A DNA stretch of 64,000 bases from Spirochaetales bacterium (GCA_024233935.1 JACKOY010000004.1:186001-250000), one strand, 5' to 3'; positions 38,515-47,441 are shown, numbered from the stretch's first letter. A program made the numbers and translations. Notes: a model not told the origin generated them from the sequence alone.

Positions 38515-39104
38515 TGCATGGCCCCCCGAGCGAGAATATAGATCGAAGGAAAAACCAGAATCCAGATCAGATCGCACATATGCCAGAAGACACCGATGGT
38601 TTCCACATCTGCGTGCTCGGTGGCTGAATAGCGTCCTTTGCGAATTCCCCAGGCGGCCAGAATCAAAAGAAAGGTACCAACAATTACGTGTAGAAAATGG
38701 AAGCCTGTTATGAGCCAGTACATGGTAAAGAATAGATCGTAATCCATGCCATGACCGGAGGCCAGCTTCTGCCGGTACTCAAATCCTTTGAGGGCAAGAA
38801 AGCCCAGGCCGGTAAGCACTCCAAGCCAGAGCAGAAGCGAGGAACGCTCCCGCCGGTCCAGCCGCAGATTTCGAATGCCTTCGGCCACAAACCAGCCTCC
38901 CACGATGAGGAGAACCGTATTCACTGTGCCCAGAGTCAGATCCAGGGTTTGAACCGAGTCCATGAATGTCCCTAGATCGGCATTCATATAGGCGAAGAAT
39001 ATGATCAAGGCCGGAATGAATGTCAGTAGCTCGATGGAGAGGATCATCCAGATCAGGATTCCTCCTGGAGGGTAGTAGATCCTTTCGTCGTTGTGTGCTT
39101 CCAT
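38511..39104 (-). CDS. Heme-copper oxidase subunit III-like protein (NorE-like)
   Basis: The 197-residue protein has five helices, the five-helix form of COX3 seen in NorE and CyoC. Helix 2-4 contain motifs GHGMDYDLFFTMYWLITGFH and FLHVIVGTFLLIL, and the last has FWHMCDLIWILVFPSIYI; the His-x3-Trp and late Asp/Trp pattern is typical. NorE helps nitric oxide reductase work, while CoxC-type proteins belong to terminal oxidases; the short length and the NorF-like neighbour favour the former. AGGAAAG 9 bases upstream supports ATG 39104. Confidence 0.8.
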   Translation of the reverse strand: MEAHNDERIYYPPGGILIWMILSIELLTFIPALIIFFAYMNADLGTFMDSVQTLDLTLGTVNTVLLIVGGWFVAEGIRNLRLDRRERSSLLLWLGVLTGLGFLALKGFEYRQKLASGHGMDYDLFFTMYWLITGFHFLHVIVGTFLLILAAWGIRKGRYSATEHADVETIGVFWHMCDLIWILVFPSIYILARGAMQ

Positions 39105-39800
39105 AATTTTGCTTTCCTGTGAGACCTGCAAGACGACCGGCGATTGCCGGACTATCTCAGCGTTCGCCCACAAGGCAACGCCCGTAAGGACAGCGGGACC
39201 TCCAATTGAGTAACAATAGATTCATTTCAGATTTTGGGCATTGCTTCAAATCAAGCAGGGCCTTTTTTTTCTCTTTTGAGAAAGAATGCGCCGTCTCGAC
39301 CTTGCGGCGCAGAGTGGCACATGCCGATGTCACGAATACTCCGGCAAGCCGTTCCCCACGCTACGCAACCGGAAGCACTTGCCCTATCTTCGAGGAAAGT
39401 GAACCGCCTTCACATTTCCGGCCGCGAGAAGCGGGACCTCCGCTGCAGGAAGACCAGCGGGGCGTGCGCCCCAAATCGGGGCATTCAAGCTAGAATGGCG
39501 ATGTCGCCCGAACCGCAGGTTCGCATGCGGCGAATTGTGCCCTCCGCGGCGAAGCCCCGGGAAGCGCCGCTAGAATCCGGCGAGCGCACCGAGGGCGCCT
39601 CTCGCAGGTCTGCTGGCCAGGAGGGCCACCAATGGCATCCCGTCCGCAACCGGCAAAGGCCAACGCTCCGAGTCCGGCCCCGGCAACCGCAGAGCCCCTC
39701 CGGAAGTCCCGGGGCGGGCTGATTTTGATCATGGATTCGATCCGCGGTACTGAGAGATACTTGGTTATGCTGGCCAAAGTGCCGGGCGTACTATCGTACC
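39105..39800. other. Long intergenic stretch with a repeat mosaic
   Basis: About 700 bases without a convincing gene. The left part (39200-39300) is AT-rich and includes an eight-T run at 39262-39270; the right half holds repeat fragments at 39505-39628. Open frames here are repeat-derived or low complexity. Confidence 0.5.
39505..39628. repeat. Mosaic of S- and P-block repeat fragments
   Basis: Positions 39505-39590 match the inner part of the S block (GCCCGAACCGCAGGTTCGCA, then TGCGGCGAATTGTGCCCTCC and the GAAGCGCCGCTA-AATCCGG segment). Positions 39601-39627 (CTCGCAGGTCTGCTGGCCAG GAGGGCC) match the P block near 58936. In the tRNA-linked array, P and S lie about 300 bases apart and in the other order, so this site has been rearranged. 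Confidence 0.7.
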
Positions 39801-41333
39801 ATGAATGCCACTCTGAGTGAAGCAGTCCGCGTTGGTTTGATCGGTTGCGGTCGCATTGCGGATCTGCACGCCCCGGGCTACGCGGACCTGGCCGGACGCG
39901 CCCGAATCGCGGCCGTCTGCGATGCCGACCGCGAAACGGCCGAGCGGCGCCGGGCGGAGTGGGGCGCCGAGAAAGCCTACACCGACTACCGAGAGCTTCT
40001 GAGCGACGCCGGCATTGACGCGGTCGAGATTCTCACCCCGCATCGCCTGCACGAAGAAATGACCGTGGCCGCACTCGAAGCGGGAAAGCACGTGGCGGTG
40101 CAAAAGCCCATGACGATCGACCTGGCGAGTGCGGACCGCATGCTGGCGGCCTCGGCACGGCATCCGGAGCTGGTCTTCCGGGTCACGGACAACTATGCCT
40201 TCTACCCTCCGATCGTGCGCGCGCGGGAGATGATCCGGCGCGGAGACATCGGCGAACCGTTGACCCTGCGGATAAAGTTCATCGGTGGTGGTTCCGGGGG
40301 CTGGGAAGTTCCCGCCTCGGCCTGGCAGTGGCGTATGCAGGAAGCCGCCGAGGGACGGGGACTGCAAACCTTCGATCATGGGCATCACCTCTGGACGACG
40401 GGTTGGCTGTTATTCGGTTCGGTGGAGCGAGTCGCCGGCTGGATCGATTCTCTGGATGGCGTGACGGACAGCCCGGCGGTGCTGGTGTGGAAGTGCAAGG
40501 ACGCCAGGCGCTACGGCCTCTGCGAGTTTGCGCACGCCGAGGGGTTGCATATTCCCGGCCGCTACTACGCCAACGACGAGTGGATTGAGATCACCGGTTC
40601 GCGCGGCATTCTCTTTATCCATCGCTGCACGGGCGAGATTCACACCGGCCCGGCGATGAGTCTCTACGACGGCAAACAGATGCATGCCATCACCGACGTT
40701 GACTCGGACTGGGCGGCGGGTTTTCGTGGTGCCACGCAGAACTTCATCGAGGCCATTGAGGGTCGCGCCGCGCCAATGCTTTCCGGAGCCGAAGGCCGTG
40801 AAGTGCTGGCCTTCACGATGGCCGTGGCCAAAGCGTCGCGGGTGCATCGGGAAGTATTCCCGGAGGAGTTGGATCGGAAGTTCCCGAACTGGTACGCGCG
40901 GCGCCGCATTCGTCGGGAACGCAAAGCGGACGCGTTGCCCCGCGAAGGATGGCTTACGCGACTGGGCCTGGTCGGAGGCTACGGGAAGTACGCCCCCCGG
41001 GCCAGGGAACTCACCGAACAGTTGTTGGAGCGCTTTGACGCCGCGGAGGCGGGCGACTGGGAGACGGTCATTGCGCTGCGGTTGACGGCCGAGGGGGGTG
41101 TGCCCGAGCAGCGCTTCCTACTGCGGGTCAAAGACGGTCGGCCGCAGCTGATTCTGGCAGAAGCCGGCGCCCCGGCCGGGGAGGCGCTCATGACCGCGAC
41201 CGTGCCTGCCGGAGTCTGGGCCGCGATTCTTTCCGGCAACAAGCGCATCGAGACGGCGGTGCTGCAGGGCAAGCTGAAACTGGAGGGCAGGGCAGAGGAA
41301 GGGCTCAAGCTGCGTGCCGTTTTCCACCTCTGA
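39801..41333 (+). CDS. Gfo/Idh/MocA-family oxidoreductase with C-terminal SCP2-like domain
   Basis: The 510-residue protein has an N-terminal Rossmann fold (VRVGLIGCGRIADLHAPGY) and the family EKP-like motif as VQKPMTIDLA, which holds the cofactor-side Lys, then the catalytic-domain stretch TFDHGHHLWTTGWLLFG. These enzymes oxidise sugars or inositols with NAD(P). The last 115 residues (about 395-510, RFLLRVKDGRPQLILAEAGA, then AILSGNKRIETAVLQGKLKL) match an SCP2 sterol-carrier fold, an uncommon fusion. It heads a locus whose next two genes, a transporter and a dehydratase, are broken. Confidence 0.86.
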   Translation: MNATLSEAVRVGLIGCGRIADLHAPGYADLAGRARIAAVCDADRETAERRRAEWGAEKAYTDYRELLSDAGIDAVEILTPHRLHEEMTVAALEAGKHVAVQKPMTIDLASADRMLAASARHPELVFRVTDNYAFYPPIVRAREMIRRGDIGEPLTLRIKFIGGGSGGWEVPASAWQWRMQEAAEGRGLQTFDHGHHLWTTGWLLFGSVERVAGWIDSLDGVTDSPAVLVWKCKDARRYGLCEFAHAEGLHIPGRYYANDEWIEITGSRGILFIHRCTGEIHTGPAMSLYDGKQMHAITDVDSDWAAGFRGATQNFIEAIEGRAAPMLSGAEGREVLAFTMAVAKASRVHREVFPEELDRKFPNWYARRRIRRERKADALPREGWLTRLGLVGGYGKYAPRARELTEQLLERFDAAEAGDWETVIALRLTAEGGVPEQRFLLRVKDGRPQLILAEAGAPAGEALMTATVPAGVWAAILSGNKRIETAVLQGKLKLEGRAEEGLKLRAVFHL

Positions 41334-41414
41334 ACAACCGGGGTACGACTGGACAGCCACAGAGCGAGTCGCATCTGTGAGCGGCCGACCGACCGCGCGC
41401 CGCATGGAGAGGCA

Positions 41415-41634
41415 ATGAACGACAGCCAGGAAGCAAAGAGCAACCTGACCACAGGACAGATGGTGGCCTACGCCGCGGGCGGGATGGCCATGAACCTGAC
41501 CAACCTGGTCATTTCACAGTGGCTGCCCCAGCTCTACCGACCGGATGACGGCCAGGCGCTGATCTCGGGTTTTTCTTTCTTCGGATTTTTTACCGTGTCG
41601 GCGGGCGTTGCCTTTGGCCTCTTCTTTGCCGCCG
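41415..41634 (+). pseudogene. 5' fragment of an MFS/GPH-type sugar transporter
   Basis: The piece starts at an ATG with AGAGG upstream and encodes NLTTGQMVAYAAGGMAMNLT, then a second helix ending FGFFTVSAGVAFGLFFA. This is the first two helices of an MFS or GPH carrier. After about 41634 the frame reads into sequence that belongs, in another frame, to a dehydratase, and terminates at 41708. A single deletion seems to have removed the rest of the carrier and the start of the next gene. Confidence 0.72.
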
Positions 41635-42156
41635 GACGGTGCTGTGATCAAAGCGGCGGCCGCTTCTCCCTCTCTTTTGCGACACCGCGGCCCGGCGGTG
41701 GTATTTGAATCGCCTGAGGACGCGGTCGCTCGCATTGACGATCCCGCTTTGGCCCTCACGCCCGCGCATGTGCTGGTGCTGCGCAACTCGGGGCCGGTCG
41801 GTGCGGCCATGCCGGAGGCGGGGTCTTTGCCGATTCCGGCCTACCTGGCGGCGAAAGGAGTGCGGGACATGGTGCGCGTGAGTGACGCGCGTATGAGCGG
41901 CACGGCCTACGGGACGGTCGTGCTGCACGTATCTCCCGAGGCCGCAGTGGGTGGACCCCTGGCGCTCGTGCGCGACGGCGACGAGATTGAGCTCGATGCG
42001 CACGCGGGACGGATTGAACTGCATGTTTCCGACGACGAACTGGGACGGCGCCGCCAGGCCTGGCGGCCGCCCGCGTCTCCGGAGCGCGGTTGGCGTCGCC
42101 TCTATGCGCTGCACGTCGAACAGGCCCACCTGGGTGCGGACCTGGACTTCCTCTGA
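41620..42156 (+). pseudogene. 3' fragment of an IlvD/Edd-family (sugar-acid) dehydratase
   Basis: This frame encodes PPDGAVIKAAAASPSLLRHR, then VLRNSGPVGAAMPEAGSLPI, VSDARMSGTAYGTVVLHVSP and RRRQAWRPP, the hallmark C-terminal third of dihydroxyacid/sugar-acid dehydratases. It ends with the tail LYALHVEQAHLGADLDFL typical of the sugar-acid branch rather than of IlvD. The N-terminal two thirds, with the Fe-S ligands, are missing. The join to the transporter is out of frame. It cannot be functional. Confidence 0.85.
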
Positions 42157-42163
42157 CTGCGGT

Positions 42164-42275
42164 TCCGACCGATGCGGCGCTTCTTATGCGCGCCGCTACG
42201 GGGTTCACATCGCTCTACGAACGCTTGAATGTGTCTTTGTCACACAAAGAAAGGAACAATCGGAGAGAGGGGGAT
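42164..42275. repeat. S-repeat 3' part ending in a tRNA-Ser 3' fragment
   Basis: ACCGATGCGGCGCTTCTTAT, then GCGCGCCGCTACGGGGTTCA and CATCGCTCTACGAAC match the S block, followed by ACACAAAGAAAGGAACAATC and CGGAGAGAGGGGGAT (42261-42275). The last 15 bases equal the end of the tRNA-Ser gene at 60071-60085. This is the leftmost such scar and may mark one edge of the island. Confidence 0.78.
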
Positions 42276-42475
42276 GCAGCCGCGGGCGATCACGTTCATA
42301 TGGTTCGGGTTCAACTCGCGCGGGGCGGCAAGAACAGACTGCACGGGGTAAAGTCCATTCCGGCAAGAAGACACAGTAGCCGGGCCAAAGTGCAGAGCAC
42401 GCCCGAGTCTGAGGCCGGCGCCGTCGGCTGACAGGCGCCAAACCGAACCCGTGCTGCCCCGAGGTCCCGTCGAGC

Positions 42476-44584
42476 TCAGTTTTCAGTTGTCCGGCGCACG
42501 AGCACAAAGGTGACATCGTCCCGTTTCCGATAGTCGGCCAATGCCTCCAGAATCGAATCACGCAGGTGCGGCAGAGAGCCGCCGCGGGCAAGCAACGCCG
42601 CCAGGCGTTCGTCGGTGAAAAACGAGCCGTCCGGCCGAATGGCCTCGGTAACCCCATCAGTGAACAGCAGCATCGTGTCCCCTACCGACAGCTTCAGGGA
42701 GTCGACCGGCAGATCGTCGCGGATATCTTCCAGAACGCCAAGCCACATTCCCTGCGTCTCCAGGACTTCGATTTCATCCGTGAGACCGCGGTGGATGAGT
42801 ATGTCCTGGTGCAGGCCCGAAAAGTAGAACACGCCGTTCACATGTGCGCTGAGCACGGTAATCGTAATGTACTTGCGCGTGTCACCCAGAAGACGCGTAT
42901 TCTCGTAGATTACGCGATTCACCACACCGAGCAGCCGGGCCGGGTCCACGCCCGGCTCCTGGCGCAGAGCGGTGTGAATGGCCGTCTGGGTCATCATCAT
43001 GACCAATCCGGCGGGTACGCCATGTCCGGAAACGTCACCTATGACGATCCAGTCGACCCCGCCAGCGTGAATCACATCATAGTAGTCGCCGCCGACCTGG
43101 TCCGCCGGCTCCGAGTAGGCCACGATTTCAAAGCCGGCGATGGCAGGCGCCGCAGGGAGGAGAACCGTCTGGATGCGCCGGGCCAGCTGCATCTCGCCCC
43201 ACAATTCATCCTTGGCCTTCTGCAATTGCGTGTTGGATTCGTGCAATTCCTGTGTTCGTTCCCGAACGCGGGCCTCCAGCTCTTTGGTGAGAGTTTCTGC
43301 CGTTTCAAACGCGGAGGCAAAGATTCGGGAAAGGAGGAAAGACTGCGCAAAAAAGAAAATGACCAGTCCGACACCCAACAGGTGGTACGTCCCCGGCAGC
43401 AAACTCGCAAGCAGGACATCGTTGATCCCGGAAGCTGCCAGAATGCTCGTCGCTACCAGGAAGAGTCGCGCACCTTGCCTCTTTCTCCAGAACGCACGGA
43501 TGCTCAACAGAACCATCCACAGCATACATACAACGACGAGGAGCAGCATCGCGGGCAGCGCCCTCGTAAACACCCCCGGGCCGGTCACAAGGGTGAACAT
43601 GGAGAAGGCCAAACAGGTTGTCACAAAAGCACCGGTGCTCCGGCGTGGGACGTCTTCTGGAAAGATGGCCGCGAAGTAGCGGACGAGCAGAGCGACCGAG
43701 GCGTAGATGTCCAGGTAGGTGAGACGCAGCAGCCAGTCCCAGCCAATGGCCGGGAACATATGAACGAGCAGGATCTCGCCATTGGTCAACTGGTTACCAA
43801 CCGTCGCCAGCGAGAACAGCCCGAAGAACAACGCAGCCCGATCCTCGCGGCGCAGCGCGTACAGACTCAGGTGGTACAGGCCCAGGATCAGCAGGCAGCC
43901 GAGCACCACACTTTCCAGCATCACCCGTTCCGTTTGCAGGCCTTCGATCTGCTCGGCGGTGCCGACCAGAATCGGGTAGCGCAGGCCTCCGCCACGGTAG
44001 TGGTGATTGGAAACCAGAACATCCAAGACCAACCTGGGTCCCTCGGCGGCAAAGTACGCCGTGCCCGGGAGCCATTGGGGTGTTTCGGCGGCGGCGGAGC
44101 GGCCGACGACGCCCCGCGAGACGATGAGTCTGCCGTTTGCATAGAGCCGAAAAGCGCACGGGATGTGTTGGAACTTGATCCCCAGTACCTGCGGTCGGCT
44201 TTCCCTCGAGATCACAAGTCTGTAGGTGGCGTATCCGCTCTGGCCCGCCCCTGCGGACCGGTTCCAGAGTCCCGGGACGGCCAAAAACTCCGCCGGTTCC
44301 GATTGCGCCTGCTCGCCGCTTCCGTCTGCGGAGGAAACGAGCAGGCGTTGCCAGAAGAAGCGCCAATCTCCGTCCAGGCTTACGATTCCCGAGTCTTCGA
44401 AGTTCCAGTGCGTCAGGTCCAACCGGCCCATGATGACTTCCGGAGTTTCGGTTCCGGAAGACTGGGAAAACCGCGCACAACTTCCGGAAAGCGCCAGAAG
44501 CAGGCAGACGATCGTGAACCGGAGTGCGAGGCCGGGACCGCCGGGTGCAGGTGCCTGCAGGCGGCGCGGGCGGTCACCCTTCAC
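42476..44584 (-). CDS. 7TM SpoIIE-type phosphatase lipoprotein
   Basis: The 702-residue protein has lipobox SGSC, a galactose-binding-like sensor (LDLTHWNFEDSGIVSLDGDW, about 45-205), a 7TM region (about 225-420), a coiled coil (ETLTKELEARVRERTQELHE) and SpoIIE phosphatase (VGGDYYDVI, GDVSGHGVPAGLVMMM, FTDGVTEAI). It lacks kinase and receiver modules but shares the sensor type with 34780-38049. Start GTG 44584 overlaps the TGA of the small ORF upstream (GTGA), a coupling arrangement. The ECF sigma gene is divergent from this unit. Confidence 0.88.
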   Translation of the reverse strand: MKGDRPRRLQAPAPGGPGLALRFTIVCLLLALSGSCARFSQSSGTETPEVIMGRLDLTHWNFEDSGIVSLDGDWRFFWQRLLVSSADGSGEQAQSEPAEFLAVPGLWNRSAGAGQSGYATYRLVISRESRPQVLGIKFQHIPCAFRLYANGRLIVSRGVVGRSAAAETPQWLPGTAYFAAEGPRLVLDVLVSNHHYRGGGLRYPILVGTAEQIEGLQTERVMLESVVLGCLLILGLYHLSLYALRREDRAALFFGLFSLATVGNQLTNGEILLVHMFPAIGWDWLLRLTYLDIYASVALLVRYFAAIFPEDVPRRSTGAFVTTCLAFSMFTLVTGPGVFTRALPAMLLLVVVCMLWMVLLSIRAFWRKRQGARLFLVATSILAASGINDVLLASLLPGTYHLLGVGLVIFFFAQSFLLSRIFASAFETAETLTKELEARVRERTQELHESNTQLQKAKDELWGEMQLARRIQTVLLPAAPAIAGFEIVAYSEPADQVGGDYYDVIHAGGVDWIVIGDVSGHGVPAGLVMMMTQTAIHTALRQEPGVDPARLLGVVNRVIYENTRLLGDTRKYITITVLSAHVNGVFYFSGLHQDILIHRGLTDEIEVLETQGMWLGVLEDIRDDLPVDSLKLSVGDTMLLFTDGVTEAIRPDGSFFTDERLAALLARGGSLPHLRDSILEALADYRKRDDVTFVLVRRTTEN

Positions 44585-44799
44585 TCGTTCTCGCGCAGCG
44601 CACTCAGGGGCGTACTGGCGAAAGCAGCCAGCCTTTGGTCGATGCGCTCGGCCAGGGTGTTCAGCAGCTTCCGCGACCACTTCGGATGCAGCATGAAAAG
44701 CAGGTGGAGGTTTTCCGGTTTGAACTCCATTTTCCAGGAAGTCACAGCCGACTCCCCGGCCCGCACGGTCAATTGAATGTGACGTGCCACCCCCGCCAC
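44581..44799 (-). CDS. Small 72-residue protein coupled to the SpoIIE gene
   Basis: The ORF reads AGVARHIQLTVRAGESAVTS, then EFKPENLHLLFMLHPKWSRK and ends ALRENE. The start is GTG at 44799, just after an in-frame stop, and the stop is shared with the downstream SpoIIE start (GTGA). Composition is protein-like, with amphipathic helices near the end. I recognise no family. A regulator or partner of the SpoIIE protein is possible. Confidence 0.5.
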   Translation of the reverse strand: MAGVARHIQLTVRAGESAVTSWKMEFKPENLHLLFMLHPKWSRKLLNTLAERIDQRLAAFASTPLSALRENE

Positions 44800-45025
44800 G
44801 GCGATTTTTTTTGCGAAATGCTGTCACAGTCTGCTCCGACCGCCGGTCAAAACACTCGTAAGCACAATCTGCGAGGACAAATCCAAATGTGAAGACAGCA
44901 TCAAAAATTCGGTGTGCTCACAGCCGGCCAGATCAACATCATTTTCGTTCAGAGCGTGCTGGCGTTCCTCGCCCCCCTGGTGACCTGGCTTTCGAGGCGC
45001 GGAGAGTGAATGTTTTGCAAGTGCT

Positions 45026-45054
45026 GCTGCGCCGGACGCACAGTCCGGCGCAGC
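45026..45054. promoter_or_regulatory. Perfect 12-bp hairpin upstream of the ECF sigma gene
   Basis: GCTGCGCCGGAC (45026-45037) and GTCCGGCGCAGC (45043-45054) pair perfectly around a five-base loop, 30 bases before the sigma gene's GTG start. It could be an operator, leader hairpin or terminator; no T-run follows. Confidence 0.55.
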
Positions 45055-45083
45055 CATGCGTGAACGGTTTGCCGGGAGGCAGC

Positions 45084-45941
45084 GTGAAGGACAAAGGAGC
45101 AAAAACGCGCGAACAGATCGAGGAACTCACCAAACGCGCCCTTGCCGGAGAAATTGCCGCACTGGAAGAACTGGTGGGTGTCTTGCAGACGGACATTTTC
45201 AACCTTGCTCTACAATTCCTCTGGAGTCCGAAGGACGCTGAAGACGCGACGCAAGAAATTCTGCTGAAGATCGTGGTCAACCTGAATCGATTCGAGTTTC
45301 GCAGCAACCTGCGCACCTGGGCCTATCGGATCGCAAGCAACTACCTGATTGATGCGCGTCGCAGCCACGCCGAACAACGCAACATCTCGTTCGAGCTGAT
45401 CGAGCATGAGTTGCGTGCGCCTTCACCGGAGCCGGCCGAGACGGACAGTTCGCGGCTGGAGGAACAGGCCGAGAGTGTGAAAACCGCCTGCACTCATGCC
45501 ATGCTGCTGTGCCTGGATCGACCAGCCCGACTGGCCTTCATATTTGGTGAGGTGCTGCAACTGAAGAGCAATGAAGCGGCGGAAGTCCTGGGAACCACTC
45601 CGGCCGCCTTTCGCCAGCGTCTCGCCCGGGCGCGCAAACGGATGTCCGACTTTATGGGTCGCCATTGTGGACTCATGGACGCGCGGAACTCGTGTCGCTG
45701 CAGCAACCGCATCGGCTACGCGCAGCAGGCCAATCGGCCGGGGCGTTTGCCGTACGCGGCCTACGCGGAGTGTTTGGGTCAGAACGACGCCCTGCCCAGC
45801 ATCCCCCAGTTTTACCAAAAGGAGATCGACCGGGTTCACCGCCTCGCGCTGATCTATCGGACCAATCGCTCGTACAAATCTCCCGAGAGGCTTCTCCGAC
45901 GGATTGTCGACCTCGTCCAGAGGGAACACCCGAACCCATGA
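45084..45941 (+). CDS. ECF-type sigma-70 factor with Cys-rich C-terminal extension
   Basis: The 285-residue protein has sigma region 2 (DIFNLALQFLWSPKDAEDAT, then NLRTWAYRIASNYLIDARR, about 55-125) and region 4 (LAFIFGEVLQLKSNEAAEVL, then TPAAFRQRLARARKR, about 150-200). It ends in an unusual 85-residue tail with CG-x7-C-x1-C (CGLMDARNSCRC) of unknown role, seen in some ECF groups. It directs RNA polymerase to a small regulon. GGGAGG at 45074-45079 sets the GTG start, although the frame is open to 44889. It diverges from the SpoIIE unit and its stop overlaps the next gene (ATGA). Confidence 0.85.
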   Translation: MKDKGAKTREQIEELTKRALAGEIAALEELVGVLQTDIFNLALQFLWSPKDAEDATQEILLKIVVNLNRFEFRSNLRTWAYRIASNYLIDARRSHAEQRNISFELIEHELRAPSPEPAETDSSRLEEQAESVKTACTHAMLLCLDRPARLAFIFGEVLQLKSNEAAEVLGTTPAAFRQRLARARKRMSDFMGRHCGLMDARNSCRCSNRIGYAQQANRPGRLPYAAYAECLGQNDALPSIPQFYQKEIDRVHRLALIYRTNRSYKSPERLLRRIVDLVQREHPNP

Positions 45942-46783
45942 ACGTGCAGAGTTCCAACTTCGACCCAAAGGACCTGGATGCCTTTCGCAGCTTCCAGCGA
46001 GAATCGTTCGCCACGCTCGAAGAGGTGGAAGGGCAGTTGCGGGCAGGCATGACCGAAAAGCAGGTTGCAGACATGCTCCGACGCGCTTTTGCGCACAGGG
46101 GCGTTCACGCGTACTTCCACGTCCCGGTAGCCCTGTTTGGAACGAGGACGGCTTACCCCGGAAACTTCGGACAGTTCGAGGCGCTGCCGACCGAACAGGT
46201 TCTGGAACAGGGCATGCCGGTCATTTTGGACGCGGCACCCATTTTTCACGGGCACGTCGTCGACACCTCATTGTCCACCACGCTGGGGCGGAACGCCACC
46301 CACGCGCGGCTCTTTCCAGAGTTGGCCGCGTTTCGTGAGCGCATCCTCGGGCGAGTGCGCGAGCGCCAATCCTTTCGCGCCATCGAACGCGAAGCGCATT
46401 CGATGATACGCGCACTGGGTGCCGAAAACTGCCATCGCAAACATATCGGGGCTGTGATCGGGCATCGTGTTTATCGGACGCCCGACTATCCCTGGAATCG
46501 AATTGCATTGGGTGGACTCAGTCTGGCCCACGTGGGATGGCTTCTCTGGAAGAGTGTGGCGGCCATCAAGGGCTGGGAGAACGACTCCCCCAACTGGAAT
46601 CACAAGCGTACTTCGGCCCATGCTCCTTTCCCGGGACTCTGGGCAGTCGAACCGCACTTTGCAGTCGATGGGGTCGGCGTCAAGTTTGAGGAAATCCTGG
46701 TAATCACCGAAGACGACGCGCACTGGCTCGATGATGAGCCCCCCCATGTGAAGCGCTGGAATGTTCTGCGCCGGAGCGCGTAG
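45938..46783 (+). CDS. M24-family metallopeptidase (aminopeptidase P/creatinase fold)
   Basis: The 281-residue protein has metal-binding residues of M24: two Asp in ILDAAPIFHGHVVDTS, His in HIGAVIGHRVY, Glu in WAVEPHFA and Glu in KFEEILVITED. There is no N-terminal creatinase domain, so it is the short form. It could cleave Xaa-Pro or act on a small metabolite. Its ATG lies in an ATGA overlap with the sigma gene, so the pair is cotranscribed. Confidence 0.82.
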   Translation: MNVQSSNFDPKDLDAFRSFQRESFATLEEVEGQLRAGMTEKQVADMLRRAFAHRGVHAYFHVPVALFGTRTAYPGNFGQFEALPTEQVLEQGMPVILDAAPIFHGHVVDTSLSTTLGRNATHARLFPELAAFRERILGRVRERQSFRAIEREAHSMIRALGAENCHRKHIGAVIGHRVYRTPDYPWNRIALGGLSLAHVGWLLWKSVAAIKGWENDSPNWNHKRTSAHAPFPGLWAVEPHFAVDGVGVKFEEILVITEDDAHWLDDEPPHVKRWNVLRRSA

Positions 46784-47441
46784 CGGTCCGTCCGCGCTTC
46801 GCCTGCGTCAAATTGTGCCTTGCGGCTTCCCGTTCTAATTGCCAATCCAGCCTCGGGACATAGCGGCATTTGCTCCGGCGACACTTCCGACAAGGGTAGC
46901 ATTCCTCCCTATGGGTCCGAATGTGGGGTGCACTGCGCGCGCTCGAAAAAATCACTGCGGTCGCGCGCGGTGTGTTTCGGTCGCCCCCGAAATAACCGGG
47001 GCTCCTTATCCTTATTCGGGTTGTAAATTTGTTAATGCTCGACTCGAACGCTAGACAATGCCGAAAATTTGCGGTTAGCGCGACAGGACGTCGCGCAATA
47101 GTTCCCGAGGTCCGCGAGCTTGACACAATTCGCCCGAACCGCAGGTTCGCATGCGGCGAATTGTGCCCTCCGCGGCGCGCCCCGAGAAGCGCCGCTAAAA
47201 TCCGGGTCGCGTTGCAAGGGCGGTTTCTTTGGTTACGACCGATAGCGGCGCTTGTTATGCGCGCCGCTTCGGGGTTCACATCGCTCTACGAACGAGCGAT
47301 GTGTCTTTCACGCGAAAGAAAGTAACATTCCTTCGGAGAGAGGGGGATGGGTTGGCCGAATTTGCTTGACGCGGTTCATCCATTCACCATCCGTTGGGGA
47401 AGGGACGAAGTACGACTGATTGACTGATTCGCTTTGAGGCC
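46784..47441. other. Gap made largely of repeat sequence
   Basis: 658 bases without a gene. Most of it is the Q-S repeat block (46868-47348); the remaining 90 bases before the PLD-like gene show nothing clear. Confidence 0.6.
46868..47348. repeat. Q-S repeat block with hairpins ending in a tRNA-Ser 3' fragment
   Basis: The Q part (46868-46995) and S part (47077-47333) match 59000-59125 and 59232-59487. Q contains an 11-bp inverted arm CACTGCGCGCG with its partner in TCGCGCGCGGTG. S contains CACAATTCGCC / GGCGAATTGTG with an inner CGAACC-GGTTCG stem, GCGGCGC / GCGCGCCGC around TTGTTAT, and ACATCGCTC / GAGCGATGT. The block ends with CGGAGAGAGGGGGAT (47334-47348), identical to the 3' end of the tRNA-Ser gene. 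No protein is evident. Confidence 0.82.

Noticed and set aside
39206..39722. Overlapping open frames left of the Gfo/Idh gene
   Set aside because: They run through repeat fragments and have no domain.
42566..44776. 736-codon plus-strand open frame
   Set aside because: It is the antisense of the SpoIIE gene at 42476-44584, whose frame has clear domains; the plus frame is rich in His and Gln and matches nothing.
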